From positions 327,689-391,688 of the forward strand of contig NZ_JANFNG010000001.1 of the NCBI RefSeq assembly GCF_024436035.1: a DNA stretch of 64,000 nt. The letters run 5' to 3'. The stretch comes from Streptomyces humicola (GTDB lineage: Bacteria > Actinomycetota > Actinomycetes > Streptomycetales > Streptomycetaceae). A program made the translations under genes and the position numbers. Of this stretch, positions 46,939-55,341 are shown piece after piece (the first letter of the stretch is position 1; every line of letters begins with the position of its first letter). Below the pieces are notes generated by a model that saw nothing but the letters and a program-made list of their open reading frames with translations, did no database searches and had not been told where the DNA came from.

Positions 46939-46985
46939 TCCCGGTAGTGCTTTGAGAAGCGAAGCGCCGCCCCGGAGGAGGACCG

Positions 46986-47576
46986 ATGACTGCCCGGATT
47001 CCGCCGCTGCAGGCCCCCTACCCTCCGGACGCCGCAGCGGTCCTGCGGCGCATGATGCCGGGCGACGAGCCGCCGATCGCCTTGTTCCGCACCTACGCGC
47101 ACAACGTGGCCTTGGCCGAGGCGCTCCACGACTGGGGCTCATACCAGCTCAGCGGGCGGCTCAGCCTCACCCTGCGCGACCGTGAGATCGTCATCGACCG
47201 CACCTGCGCCCTGTGCGGTTGCGAGTACGAATGGGGCGTCCACGATGCGCGCTTCGCCAAGCGGGCCACTCTGACCACCGAGCAGATCCGCTCGCTGACG
47301 CACGGCAGCAGTGCCGACCCGTGCTGGACTGCCGGACGCGACCGGCTGCTCCTTGATGCCACCGATGCGCTGCACGCCCACCACGACCTCGACGACGCGC
47401 TGTGGGACCGACTCTCCACCCGCTTCAGACCGGAGCAGCTCCTGGACCTGATCATGCTGTGCGGCTGGTATCACGCGGTCAGCTTCACCGCCCGCGCCAC
47501 CAGGCTCCCGGCGGAACCTGGCGCACCGCGCTTCCAGGTCTTCCCCTCCGCACCCTCTGACTCTGACCTCTGGTGA
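46986..47576 (+). CDS. carboxymuconolactone decarboxylase-family protein (AhpD-like)
   Basis: 196 residues, all helical. The signature CALCGCEYEWGVH is the AhpD/CMD active site, here with Cys-x-x-Cys plus a third Cys; the His nearby completes the proton relay. This site reduces peroxides or acts as a thiol carrier. Other signs: ALFRTYAHNVALAEALHDWG, LSLTLRDREIVIDRTC and LLDLIMLCGWYHAVSF. RBS GGAGGAGG before the ATG is strong. The gene stands alone after a decayed HxlR regulator. Confidence 0.9.
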   Translation: MTARIPPLQAPYPPDAAAVLRRMMPGDEPPIALFRTYAHNVALAEALHDWGSYQLSGRLSLTLRDREIVIDRTCALCGCEYEWGVHDARFAKRATLTTEQIRSLTHGSSADPCWTAGRDRLLLDATDALHAHHDLDDALWDRLSTRFRPEQLLDLIMLCGWYHAVSFTARATRLPAEPGAPRFQVFPSAPSDSDLW

Positions 47577-47730
47577 GGAGAATGGCGCATGTCAGGTACC
47601 GCCTCGGAATGGCATCTGGCCGACGGGCGGGTGGGATGTCCGGAGCCGAACGGTTCCGGCGCGGACGATGCGCCGGTCCGTATACGGCCCGCACCCGACG
47701 GTCGGGCTACAGGGGATCTCCCTGGAGCGG

Positions 47731-48159
47731 TCATGCCGAGCACTCAAGACAGGCGCGTACTTCCCGGCCGCCCAGAGTCTGGTGGACCTCGGTCGACTGT
47801 GCGAGGTACTCGACGATGCCGGTGCCGCGGCCGTGTTCGTCCGAGGCGATGTCACGACTGGGGCGGTCCACGGCGGTTCCGGAGTCGATGACCACAATGT
47901 GAAGGGTGCGGTGGTCGAGTGCCAGCAGCAGCGTCATGTCCTCGTGGCCGTAGCGGGCCGCGTTAGCGGCGAGTTCGTCGACGATAAGGACGGCGGAGTC
48001 CTTCTCCCTCTCCGGAACACTCCAGCACTCCAGCAGGTCCGCCGTGAAGTGACGGGCGGCGGAGACATGGGCCTCCTTCGCCGGCAGGGTGAGCTGCGCG
48101 TGGTGGCGGCATGGCGGTGGGAGCAGTGCGCCCTTGAAGGTTGATTCGGTCTCAAACAT
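47731..48159 (-). CDS. ATP-binding anti-sigma kinase-like protein (RsbW type)
   Basis: GHKL-fold ATPase of 142 residues. The N-box is VDELAANAARYGHED (Glu and Asn visible), the G1 site DSGTAVDR and the G2 site HGRGTGIVEYLA. In actinomycetes these single-domain proteins act as anti-sigma factors by phosphorylating antagonist partners. It is not next to an antagonist, but lies about 280 bases from a sigma/anti-sigma pair on the same strand. The start codon is clear. Confidence 0.87.
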   Translation of the reverse strand: MFETESTFKGALLPPPCRHHAQLTLPAKEAHVSAARHFTADLLECWSVPEREKDSAVLIVDELAANAARYGHEDMTLLLALDHRTLHIVVIDSGTAVDRPSRDIASDEHGRGTGIVEYLAQSTEVHQTLGGREVRACLECSA

Positions 48160-48437
48160 GGTCCGCTGCTCTTCTGTCGATGCGCGGAGGCAATGGGGCC
48201 GGACGGGAGCATCTCGGTCGTCCTCCGCGAAAGTCCGTGTTCAGTTACTTCCACGGCAGGCGGGTCTACGCGGTTCGGTAATTTTGTCTCACTCATCAGA
48301 TTTCTTAGCAATTGCGCCCATTGGTCGGCGCTATGTCCTGGGCGTGCGCCACTCGCCGTCGCAGACGACGCCCTTAGTCAAGACGGCTTCCGCGATTGAG
48401 CCCTTGATGGAGCGTCCGCGGCCTGGGCCCGCCGGCC

Positions 48438-49244
48438 TCACGCCGAGATCGTGAGGAGTTTCTGGCCGTTGCCTGCGTAGATGTCGAAATGCCCGATCGC
48501 TCCGGGAGGCATGGGGACGGTCCCGGTGATGGTGGCTCCGCCCGGGTACTTGCCGGCCTGCCAGGTGGCGCCGATCGCCTTGTCACCCGTCATCCCGACC
48601 GCTTGCAGCCTGCAGGTGACTCCGGCGGGCGCCCCTTTGGCCGAGACCTGCAGGGTGCTGCCCCAGGCGGCGGGCGAGACCTTCACCGACGCGGAGACGC
48701 CGGTGGTGGGATCGCTTCCGGAGAAGGTGCGGACCGGAGCCGGGGAGGTCGCTCCGGGCTGCGCCACTTGACTGCTCGCGGACTCCACGGCCGCCAGCCA
48801 CGTGCCGCCGGAGGCCGCCGCCGCGACGAACGCCAGGGTGGCTGCGGCACCGACCAGTTGCCGTCGCCAGGTCGTACGGCGTCGGGCCGCGGCCTGTTGC
48901 AGCAGCCGGTCGAGCAGACCGTCCTCGGCCCCTTGCGACACGGCGGGCACGGCGGGCACGGCGGGCTGCGCGGGCGGCTGAGCGATGGGGCGCGCGCTTT
49001 CCGCGGCCCGTTGCACGAGCCGGTCGGCCAGGTCCTCGCTGGGCGCGGGCGCCGCCTGGCCCGCGGCTTCGGCCTCGCTGATCGTCGCGAGCAGCGTGGG
49101 CAGTCCCGCCAATTTGGTGTGCTCCGCCCGGCACTCGGCGCACTCCGCGAGATGGGCGCGCACCTCCTGCGTTTCTGCGGGGGACAGCGTTCCCAGCACG
49201 TACCCGCCCAGGGACAGCCGGATGGCCTCATGGTCCACATTCAT
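48438..49244 (-). CDS. membrane anti-sigma factor with zinc-finger domain (RskA/zf-HC2 type)
   Basis: 268 residues. The N-terminal anti-sigma domain has the zinc motif HLAECAECRAEH (about 30-41). One membrane helix (LVGAAATLAFVAAAASGGTWL) is followed by an extracytoplasmic beta domain (TGVSASVKVSPAAWGSTLQV) of the RskA type. It binds its sigma factor until proteolysis releases it. The start was moved to the ATG with GGAGGT seven bases upstream (MNVDHEA), six codons inside a longer frame. It follows the sigma gene by 25 bases. Confidence 0.92.
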   Translation of the reverse strand: MNVDHEAIRLSLGGYVLGTLSPAETQEVRAHLAECAECRAEHTKLAGLPTLLATISEAEAAGQAAPAPSEDLADRLVQRAAESARPIAQPPAQPAVPAVPAVSQGAEDGLLDRLLQQAAARRRTTWRRQLVGAAATLAFVAAAASGGTWLAAVESASSQVAQPGATSPAPVRTFSGSDPTTGVSASVKVSPAAWGSTLQVSAKGAPAGVTCRLQAVGMTGDKAIGATWQAGKYPGGATITGTVPMPPGAIGHFDIYAGNGQKLLTISA

Positions 49245-49269
49245 GCCGAGCACCTCCTCCACGCAGCCG

Positions 49270-49872
49270 TCACGGCTCGATGCCCCGTTCTTGGAGCGCC
49301 AGCCGCAGCGCCTGCAGGGCGTAGTACGTTCGCGACTTCACGGTGCCCAACGGGATTCCGAGCACTTCCGCGGCCTCGACCATCGTCCGGCCCCTGTAGT
49401 ACGTCTCCAGCAGCACGGCGCGGTGGTCCGGGGACAAGGTCCGTATGGCATCGGCCACCGCCCAGCTCTGCAGCGCCTGCTCGATCTGATCCTCGCCGGG
49501 CGCCCGCTCGGCAATCTTTTCCAGGGCCTCCCCGTCGGCCTCCGGTGGCCTTGCTCGCCGGGCCCGGCGGGCGTCGATGACCAGATGCCGGGCAACCGTG
49601 CACAGCCATGCCCGGGCCGGACCGCGTGCCGGTTCGAAGGCGGCGGGGTGCTGCCACGCCCGCAGCAGCGTCTCCTGCACGATGTCCTCGGCCCATTGCC
49701 AGTCTCCTGAGGTCAATCGCAGGACGTAGCGGAACAGCGGCTCGGCATGCTCGGCGTAGAGCGTGCGGAGCAGCTCCTCGTCTGCACTCGAAATGGTCCC
49801 TTTATCAGAGACACGACTCCCGGAGCGATCCGGCTCAGTCACTGGACCGTGTTTCCGGAGACTCCATGGCAT
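49270..49872 (-). CDS. ECF-type RNA polymerase sigma factor
   Basis: Sigma-70 family ECF factor, about 200 residues. Region 2 is LFRYVLRLTSGDWQWAEDIV, QETLLRAWQHP; region 4 is LSPDHRAVLLETYYRGRTMV and LGIPLGTVKSRTYYALQALR. The partner anti-sigma factor is next on the strand, so the pair forms a membrane-stress switch; the group resembles SigL/SigK-type actinobacterial factors. The exact start is uncertain: GTG 49842 (VTEPDRS) or GTG 49812 are alternatives. Confidence 0.93.
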   Translation of the reverse strand: MPWSLRKHGPVTEPDRSGSRVSDKGTISSADEELLRTLYAEHAEPLFRYVLRLTSGDWQWAEDIVQETLLRAWQHPAAFEPARGPARAWLCTVARHLVIDARRARRARPPEADGEALEKIAERAPGEDQIEQALQSWAVADAIRTLSPDHRAVLLETYYRGRTMVEAAEVLGIPLGTVKSRTYYALQALRLALQERGIEP

Positions 49873-50131
49873 AGGGCGATGATGACGCTTTTCATGCCGT
49901 TTGTCGTGTTACGTAATGCGATTGCCCTGTCACGGACTGCGGCAAAAGTGCCGGGTGTGGAGAGAGTCCCGGCGTCGTCTCGACCCCGCCCCGTCTGGCA
50001 ACGGTGCCATGCCGAGGCGGCCGCCCTCCGGCGGCCCGGACCAGGGACGCCATGCGACTCGGTGAGGTCGCGCTGGTGTGGACCGGGGGCGAGCTCCTCC
50101 GCTGACCGGTGCCGTTGCCAGGATTTCTTAT
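49873..50131. other. spacer before the duplicated module
   Basis: No gene called. It probably holds the sigma factor promoter on the minus strand. Together with the repeat copy at 50132 it makes about 370 bases without a gene. Confidence 0.4.
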
Positions 50132-50400
50132 AAAAGGTGCGCATCTGCCGAACCGTGGTGCGTGCGGCACCCGTGGAACTCGACAAGCGCTGGTGCCCGG
50201 GATCCCGCTCCTCCCAGCCACCCCGCGAGGAGTGAGCCGAGATGTCCGAGGTACTCCAATTGAACGAAGCACCCGTGGCGATTGCGACGTTCGTTGTAAC
50301 GCCGTACACAGGAGCCTCCGCCGCCGAGGGACCCACGCGTGCTCGGCGCGAACAATACGTGCTGCGCCTCTACAAGGTGCTCGACGAGCAGGGCGGATTC
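50132..50400 (+). repeat. duplicated leader-plus-start module, copy 1 (copy 2 at 51029-51310)
   Basis: Two stretches about 900 bases apart share ordered blocks: AAAAGGTGC(G/A), CGAACCGTG, GTGGAA, AAGCGCTGGT, CACCCCGC, GAGTGAGCC then ATG. The proteins that follow share F-V-x-TPYT and YVLRLY / HVLRLY. The upstream blocks are kept as well as the coding part, suggesting a regulated leader rather than random spacer. Copy 1 is cut off by fusion to another gene relic. Confidence 0.65.
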
Positions 50401-50404
50401 ACCG
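50242..50404 (+). pseudogene. truncated paralogue of the protein at 51163
   Basis: About 54 residues are recognisable: VAIATFVVTPYTGASAAE and REQYVLRLYKVLDEQGGF. These align with the start of the 51163 protein. After about 50400 the sequence joins a COG4705-like relic in another frame, so the gene has lost its 3' two thirds. GAGGAG lies before the ATG. The frame itself runs on to 50514 but without homology. Confidence 0.6.
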
Positions 50405-50993
50405 GCTGTGTCAGCGCGTTGTCTTCCTCGTGTGGTGGCGGACCGGGCAGACCTGTGACGTGGAGAACATCGCCAGCCGCAAGGGCGAGATCCTTTACTG
50501 GATCGCGATCCTGACCTCGAACACGTTGGGCAGGTTCAGCGGGGACTGGCTGTCCGACGACGCCGGCCTGGGGTTCCGCTACGCATTCCTCGTCATCGCC
50601 GGCATCATGCTGTTGCTCGTTGCGGCGCACTACTTGACCAGCATCAACGGCACCGCCTTGTTCTGGCTGGCGTTCGTCCTCACGCGCCCGCTGGGCGCGG
50701 GCGGCGGCGATTCGTTGACCAAACCTGCGGACGAAGGTGGCCTGGGCTGGGGCACCCTATGGGGTTCCGCGGCACTGTTTGCCCTGCTCGTGGTCCTGGT
50801 CGTCTACCAGACCCGGCTCGTCCACCGGCATCCTTACGCCCCCTTGCCCGCCCCGGTGAACCGGCGCACGGGAGCACCTCACGGCCCGACGGGGCCATTG
50901 CCGAAGCGGCAGCGGACGACGCCGCGTTGCAGCTGCAGCAAGACGGTCGCCGCTGATGCAGGCGGCGTCCGGCAGCCGGAGCAAGGCCGGTGA
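50405..50993 (+). pseudogene. relic of a COG4705-like membrane protein
   Basis: The frame reads VVFLVWWRTGQTCDVENIAS, RKGEILYWIAILTSNTLGRF, GLGFRYAFLVIAGIMLLLVA, FWLAFVLTRPLGAGGGDSL and ALFALLVVLVVYQTRLVHRH. This matches the C-terminal two thirds of COG4705 proteins, with four to five membrane helices. The N-terminal part and any start codon are missing; the 5' side is fused to the copy 1 module. It may have arisen by deletion between two genes. Confidence 0.7.
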
Positions 50994-51162
50994 CCCGAGG
51001 CGGTCGGCGCGCCCGCGGGGTCAATCGCAAAAAGGTGCATATCAGTCGAACCGTGTGGCTTCCGCCGGCCGTGGAAGTGGGCAAGCGCTGGTATTCACGG
51101 GGTGGCTCAAGGCCGCAGGCCACGACCCCCCTCTTCCCGTCACCCCGCAAGGAGTGAGCCAG

Positions 51163-51987
51163 ATGAACGAGATTCACCATCCGGAGGAAGCAGGCGTGGC
51201 CCTTGCGGCCTTCGTCTCTACGCCTTACACCGAAGCCGCCGCCGGGCGGCCCGGGCATGCACGGTGCGGACACCACGTACTGCGCCTGTACGAGTCTCTC
51301 ATCGAGCACAGCGAATTCGCGGCCCGCGCCAGCCTCGGCACACGTATCCACGCGCGCAACGGCTACGCCGTCGCAACCGGAGCCGACCGCGTCCGGCTGC
51401 CGGCGGACACGACCTTCGCCATGTTCAGCTACGCCGTCGGCATGCTGCTCAGCCGGCACCCCCGCGCGCGGGCGATCGGCGGCTGGGAGCACGAAGGCCA
51501 CATCTACCTGGAGCCCGTGGAGCTTTACGATTCCCCGGAAGCGGCGCGGAACACCGGCCGGATGCTCGACCGCGTCACGAGGGACGATCCGGGGCCTGGC
51601 CAACCCGGGCCCGGCCGCGCGGCGCTCGCCGCGCGGGGACCGTCTGCTGCGAGTCGACCCCTGCAACTGCTCGTTCCCTGCGACCCCCGTGCGCCGCGCC
51701 CTGTGGCTTCGTCCGGGAGTGAGCCCGGAGGCTTGCCGGATCGATGGAACTCGGCACCAAGGATCTTTGCGCTGCCCGGCGACCAGCCGCCCCACGCCGG
51801 CCCCCTCGACCGGCGGCCATGCCTGCCTGCGCCGCGCCCTCCCGTGAGATCGGCCACCGCGGCTCCAGCGTGTGTCATGCGTACACGTGAGCGGATCGGG
51901 CGCCGGCACTGCGCCGGCCGGAGAGTGAGAAGCGCGAGGTGCGGGCGACAGCCATCGCTCGACTGCACGTCATATAGCCGCCGTTGA
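51163..51987 (+). CDS. protein of unknown function, paralogue of the 50242 fragment
   Basis: Up to 274 residues. The first 140 look genuine: FVSTPYTEAAAGRPGHARCG, HHVLRLYESLIEHSEFAARA, LPADTTFAMFSYAVGMLLSR, GGWEHEGHIYLEPVELYDSP and AARNTGRMLDRVTRDD. I do not recognise the family. After about 51580 the sequence is Pro/Arg-rich with weak codon bias, so the true C-terminus may be lost through a frameshift or the protein may really end there in another frame. GGAG lies eight bases before the ATG. Its upstream leader is duplicated at 50132. Confidence 0.55.
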   Translation: MNEIHHPEEAGVALAAFVSTPYTEAAAGRPGHARCGHHVLRLYESLIEHSEFAARASLGTRIHARNGYAVATGADRVRLPADTTFAMFSYAVGMLLSRHPRARAIGGWEHEGHIYLEPVELYDSPEAARNTGRMLDRVTRDDPGPGQPGPGRAALAARGPSAASRPLQLLVPCDPRAPRPVASSGSEPGGLPDRWNSAPRIFALPGDQPPHAGPLDRRPCLPAPRPPVRSATAAPACVMRTRERIGRRHCAGRRVRSARCGRQPSLDCTSYSRR

Positions 51988-52059
51988 CCGGCTCCGGCCT
52001 ATGTCTTCGCTCCCGCGCATGTCGTTACAGAGCAATCCGATCAGTAAGGACCGAGAACC

Positions 52060-52611
52060 ATGCACTCGAACGTTCGTCCATCTCCTCGGCGGTCGCGCGT
52101 CGCGGCCGGCCTGGCTGTCGCCGCCGTCGTCAGCACACTGGGGCTGCTCAGTGCGTGCGGCGGGCCGTCGCATTCCTCCTCTGTGGGGGTCGGCAGTACC
52201 GGCATCACGCCCGGCCCGGGCCAGAGCCAGGCCGGCATGCCCGGTGCCAGCGGGACGGGGGGAGCGTCGAGTTCCGCACCGGGCGCCTCTGCGATGCCCA
52301 GCATGAGCATGCCCGCGAGTTCTCCGGCCGGCGGTGCGCCGAACGTGCCGGTGGCCGGGAATGCCGTGTCGATCAAGAATTTCGCGTTCTCGCCGGCCGT
52401 GCTGAAGGTCAAGGTGGGCACGACGGTGACCTGGACCAACCAGGACGGCGATGCCCACACCGTCACCAGTGCTGGTTCGGGTGGGCCCTTGAAGTCGGCT
52501 CCGCTGACTACCGGCGCCACGTACAGCTACACGTTCACCAAGCCTGGCACTTACGCCTACTTCTGCAGCATCCATCCGTTCATGACTGCGACCGTGGAGG
52601 TGACCCGATGA
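52060..52611 (+). CDS. cupredoxin-domain lipoprotein
   Basis: Extracytoplasmic copper protein, 183 residues. A signal peptide (RVAAGLAVAAVVSTLGLLSA) ends at the lipobox LSAC, with Cys33 lipidated. A Gly/Ser/Pro/Met-rich linker (AMPSMSMPASS) follows, possibly copper-binding. The cupredoxin domain (about 95-183) has all type-1 copper ligands: His in GDAHTV and the cluster YFCSIHPFM (Cys, His, Met). It probably transfers electrons or holds copper. It opens a six-gene operon; the stop overlaps the phosphoesterase start (ATGA). Confidence 0.92.
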   Translation: MHSNVRPSPRRSRVAAGLAVAAVVSTLGLLSACGGPSHSSSVGVGSTGITPGPGQSQAGMPGASGTGGASSSAPGASAMPSMSMPASSPAGGAPNVPVAGNAVSIKNFAFSPAVLKVKVGTTVTWTNQDGDAHTVTSAGSGGPLKSAPLTTGATYSYTFTKPGTYAYFCSIHPFMTATVEVTR

Positions 52612-53600
52612 ACGAGTACCCCGATGCGCACGACGAGACACTGGACGTCGGCTTCGAGCAGCCGGCTGGCGAACATGGGATGACTCGACGTCAACTTATC
52701 AGGCATGCAGGATGGTTCGGCGGTGCCGTGGTCTTGACCGTGGCCGGGGGAGAGGTGATCAGCCATGTCGCCGGCACCCCGGGCACCGCTGCTGCGGCTG
52801 CCGCAGGGGGCAGCGGCAGCGCGCTGCGGTTTGTGCAGATCTCCGACAGTCATATCGGATTCCAGGGCCCGGCGAACATGAATGTGGCCGGGACGTTCGC
52901 CGAGGCGATCAACCAGGTCAACTCTCTCGGCTTCAGGCCTGACTTCGTTATGCACAGCGGTGATCTGACCCATCTTTCCACGGCGGGCCAGTTCGACCAG
53001 GTCAAGCAGATGATGACCGGACTGCGCACGGAACGGGTGTTCACCGTGCCGGGCGAGCACGACTCGATCGGCGACGCAGGCCGCGCCTACCGGCAACGGT
53101 TCGGCCAGGGCACGCTGGGCGACGGCTGGTACAGCTTCGACACCCATGGCGTGCACTTCATCGCGCTGGTCAACACCCTGAATCTGGAGGCACTCGGCCA
53201 CCTCGGCAACGAGCAGATCGACTTCGTCCGCAAGGACGTCGCGGGCCTGTCGTCCGACACCCCCATCGTGGTGTTCAGCCACATTCCGCTCTTCGCCATG
53301 TATCCGCAGTGGGGCTGGAGCACGGACGACGCCCTGCAGGTGCTCGCGCTCATGCGCCGCTTCTCCTCGGTTACCTGTCTCAACGGGCACGTCCATCAGC
53401 TGTTCACCAAGACGGAGGGCAACGTCACCTTCCACTCCGCCACCACCACCGCCTACCCGCTGCCCAAGCCGGGGCAGGGCCCCGGCCCGGTCCCCCAGGT
53501 GCTCCCGGCCGGGAAGCTGAAGGGCGCGCTCGGTATCCGCTCCGTCGGCTTCCGGCAGGGCACCGAGGCGCTGGCGGTCAAGGACGAGAGGCTGGCATGA
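52608..53600 (+). CDS. Tat-exported calcineurin-like metallophosphoesterase
   Basis: 330 residues. A twin-arginine signal (MTRRQLIRHAGWFGGAVVL, RR at 27-28) leads to a metallophosphoesterase domain: motif I SDSHIGF, motif II HSGDLTH, motif III PGEHDS, motif IV FSHIPL, motif V NGHVHQL. Motif III normally reads GNHD/E; here Asn is replaced by Glu. Substrates could be phosphomonoesters, diesters or lipids on the cell surface. Overlaps cupredoxin at the start and the membrane gene at the stop, so the three are translationally coupled. Confidence 0.92.
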   Translation: MNEYPDAHDETLDVGFEQPAGEHGMTRRQLIRHAGWFGGAVVLTVAGGEVISHVAGTPGTAAAAAAGGSGSALRFVQISDSHIGFQGPANMNVAGTFAEAINQVNSLGFRPDFVMHSGDLTHLSTAGQFDQVKQMMTGLRTERVFTVPGEHDSIGDAGRAYRQRFGQGTLGDGWYSFDTHGVHFIALVNTLNLEALGHLGNEQIDFVRKDVAGLSSDTPIVVFSHIPLFAMYPQWGWSTDDALQVLALMRRFSSVTCLNGHVHQLFTKTEGNVTFHSATTTAYPLPKPGQGPGPVPQVLPAGKLKGALGIRSVGFRQGTEALAVKDERLA

Positions 53601-54097
53601 ACACCATTAGAGCCGTAGCCATCGCACTGCGTCTGGCCATCGTCGCCACGCTCGCTGCGAGCGGGTACATCCACGCCCAGCTCTACCTCGGCGAGTACCG
53701 CTTCATCCACATCGTCGGCGATCTGTTCCTGCTCCAGGCAAGCGCCTCCTTCGCGGTCGCCGTTCTGATCCTGTTCGCGGCACCGCTGCTGCTGAGGGCT
53801 GCGGCGGCCGGGGTGGCGCTGGGCGCGCTCGCCGGGTTCACCGCCTCCCGCACCGTGGGCGTATTCGGATTCACCGAACACGGCCTCCAACCCGCCCCGC
53901 AGGCCCTCCTCAGCATCCTCACCGAGACCGGCACCCTGCTGCTCCTGGCGGCCTGGCAGGCAGCCGCGATGCGACAACGCAGCAGTGCCCAGCCGCAAGA
54001 GGACGTCCCATCACGGAGCGGCCCGGCACCGCAGCGACCTTTCCACCGGCCAGGGCCCAGACCGGGCCAGGCGAGCAGTACAAGGGGCGACCAGTGA
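53597..54097 (+). CDS. small four-helix membrane protein
   Basis: 166 residues. Four hydrophobic segments: around AIALRLAIVATLAASGYI, FAVAVLILFAAPLLLRAAA, AGVALGALAGFTASRTVG and LLSILTETGTLLLLAAWQ. The short HIVGDLFLLQA segment between first and second is family-like in actinobacterial small membrane proteins without function. The tail is polar and rich in Pro/Arg. The ATG overlaps the previous stop. The P-loop gene begins 213 bases later, or overlaps if an upstream GTG is used. Confidence 0.75.
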   Translation: MNTIRAVAIALRLAIVATLAASGYIHAQLYLGEYRFIHIVGDLFLLQASASFAVAVLILFAAPLLLRAAAAGVALGALAGFTASRTVGVFGFTEHGLQPAPQALLSILTETGTLLLLAAWQAAAMRQRSSAQPQEDVPSRSGPAPQRPFHRPGPRPGQASSTRGDQ

Positions 54098-54309
54098 TCC
54101 TGCCGCCGCAACGCGCCTCCCGGCGGTGTCGGACCGGCGGCCGCAAGTGGCCACCACCGTCGTGCCGCAGGCCGCCGTCCGGCGTCGAGACGGCCACCGC
54201 CCCGACCATTACCGCCGCGACGGCCGCGTGCCGTCGCAGCCGACCCGACGATTCCGTCAACAACGAAGGGCTCCTCACCGCCGAGGCTGAGGGCCTGCTG
54301 GGAGTACCA

Positions 54310-55341
54310 ATGAGGAACCTGTTCACCATGAAGTGGAGCTATGTCACCCGCACTGTGCCCAATCCGGGTCGGTGTCAGCTCGGCTGGCCGTCCGCGCCGC
54401 CCCGGCTCGGCGATCTGGTGGTGGCTCAGGTCACCAGCGTGGGGGCCCACGAGCATCTGGAGGACGCGCATGGCCGCAGGGTGAAGCTCCACCCTGGCGA
54501 TCTGGTGGTGGGCGCGTGCGGCAACCGGTACGCCACCGATTTCTACGAGGGCTACCACCGGCCCGGGCCGAAGGCGCACCTGCTCACCGCGGGCGGAGTG
54601 ATCGGCACCGCTGTCTCCTGGCACACCAACTGCCCGGTGCCGACCGAGCTGGAGGTCCTGGGACCGTTGACGGACGACAACGATCAGCCCGTGTCGCTGG
54701 ACCACTTCGCACGGCCCAGGCCGCCGTCCTCGCCACAGTCGCTCTCCGGCAGCGAACCGTTGGCGGTCGCGGTGGTCGGCTCGTCGATGAATTCCGGGAA
54801 GACGACCACGGCGGCGGGGCTGATCAGCGGTTGGACACGCGCCGGTCTGGTCGCCGGGGCGGCGAAGGTCACCGGCTCCGGAAGTGGCAAGGACCGCTGG
54901 ACCTACATCGACGCCGGTGCCCGGTATGTTGTGGACTTCCTCGACTTCGGGATGTCCTCGACGTTCGGCTATCCGCCTGAGCGGCTGCTGGGGACGATGG
55001 CGGCGATGCGCGATGCGCTCATCCAGGACGGTGCCGACGCGATCGTGCTGGAGATCGCGGACGGCTTGCTGCAGGCGGAGACACGCCGGCTGATCGGCCA
55101 CCTGCCGACTGTCTGCCGTGGGGCGGTGCTCGCGGTGGGTGACGCGCTCGCCGCATGCTCCGGGGTCGACCTGCTCCGTGCGGCCGGGGTGCCGGTGCTG
55201 GCGGTCAGCGGGCTGATCACGGCAAGCCCGCTGGCGTCCCGGGAGGCGGCGGTGGTCACGGGACTTCCGGTGCTCTCGCCTTCCCAGCTGGCCGGTGGCG
55301 CGGCTTTGGATCTGTTCGCCGACCGGGTTCCGACGACATGA
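54310..55341 (+). CDS. P-loop NTPase with N-terminal beta domain
   Basis: 343 residues. The C-terminal half is a P-loop domain with Walker A GSSMNSGKTT (157-166), then AKVTGSGSGKDRW, DGADAIVLEIADGLL (Walker B-like) and CRGAVLAVGDALAACSGVD. The fold looks like SIMIBI/DUF1611 or MobB-type ATPases. The N-terminal 140 residues are a beta-rich domain (GDLVVAQVTSVGAHEHLED, LHPGDLVVGACGNRY). A GTG at 54094 overlapping the previous stop would add 72 unlikely residues; ATG 54310 has GGGAG at five bases. Substrate unknown. Confidence 0.75.
   Translation: MRNLFTMKWSYVTRTVPNPGRCQLGWPSAPPRLGDLVVAQVTSVGAHEHLEDAHGRRVKLHPGDLVVGACGNRYATDFYEGYHRPGPKAHLLTAGGVIGTAVSWHTNCPVPTELEVLGPLTDDNDQPVSLDHFARPRPPSSPQSLSGSEPLAVAVVGSSMNSGKTTTAAGLISGWTRAGLVAGAAKVTGSGSGKDRWTYIDAGARYVVDFLDFGMSSTFGYPPERLLGTMAAMRDALIQDGADAIVLEIADGLLQAETRRLIGHLPTVCRGAVLAVGDALAACSGVDLLRAAGVPVLAVSGLITASPLASREAAVVTGLPVLSPSQLAGGAALDLFADRVPTT

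Noticed and set aside
54094-54309. GTG start giving a 72-residue N-terminal extension to the P-loop NTPase
   Set aside because: The extension is Arg/Pro/Ser-rich without recognisable conservation; ATG 54310 has a good ribosome site. The 4-base overlap at 54094 keeps the alternative open.
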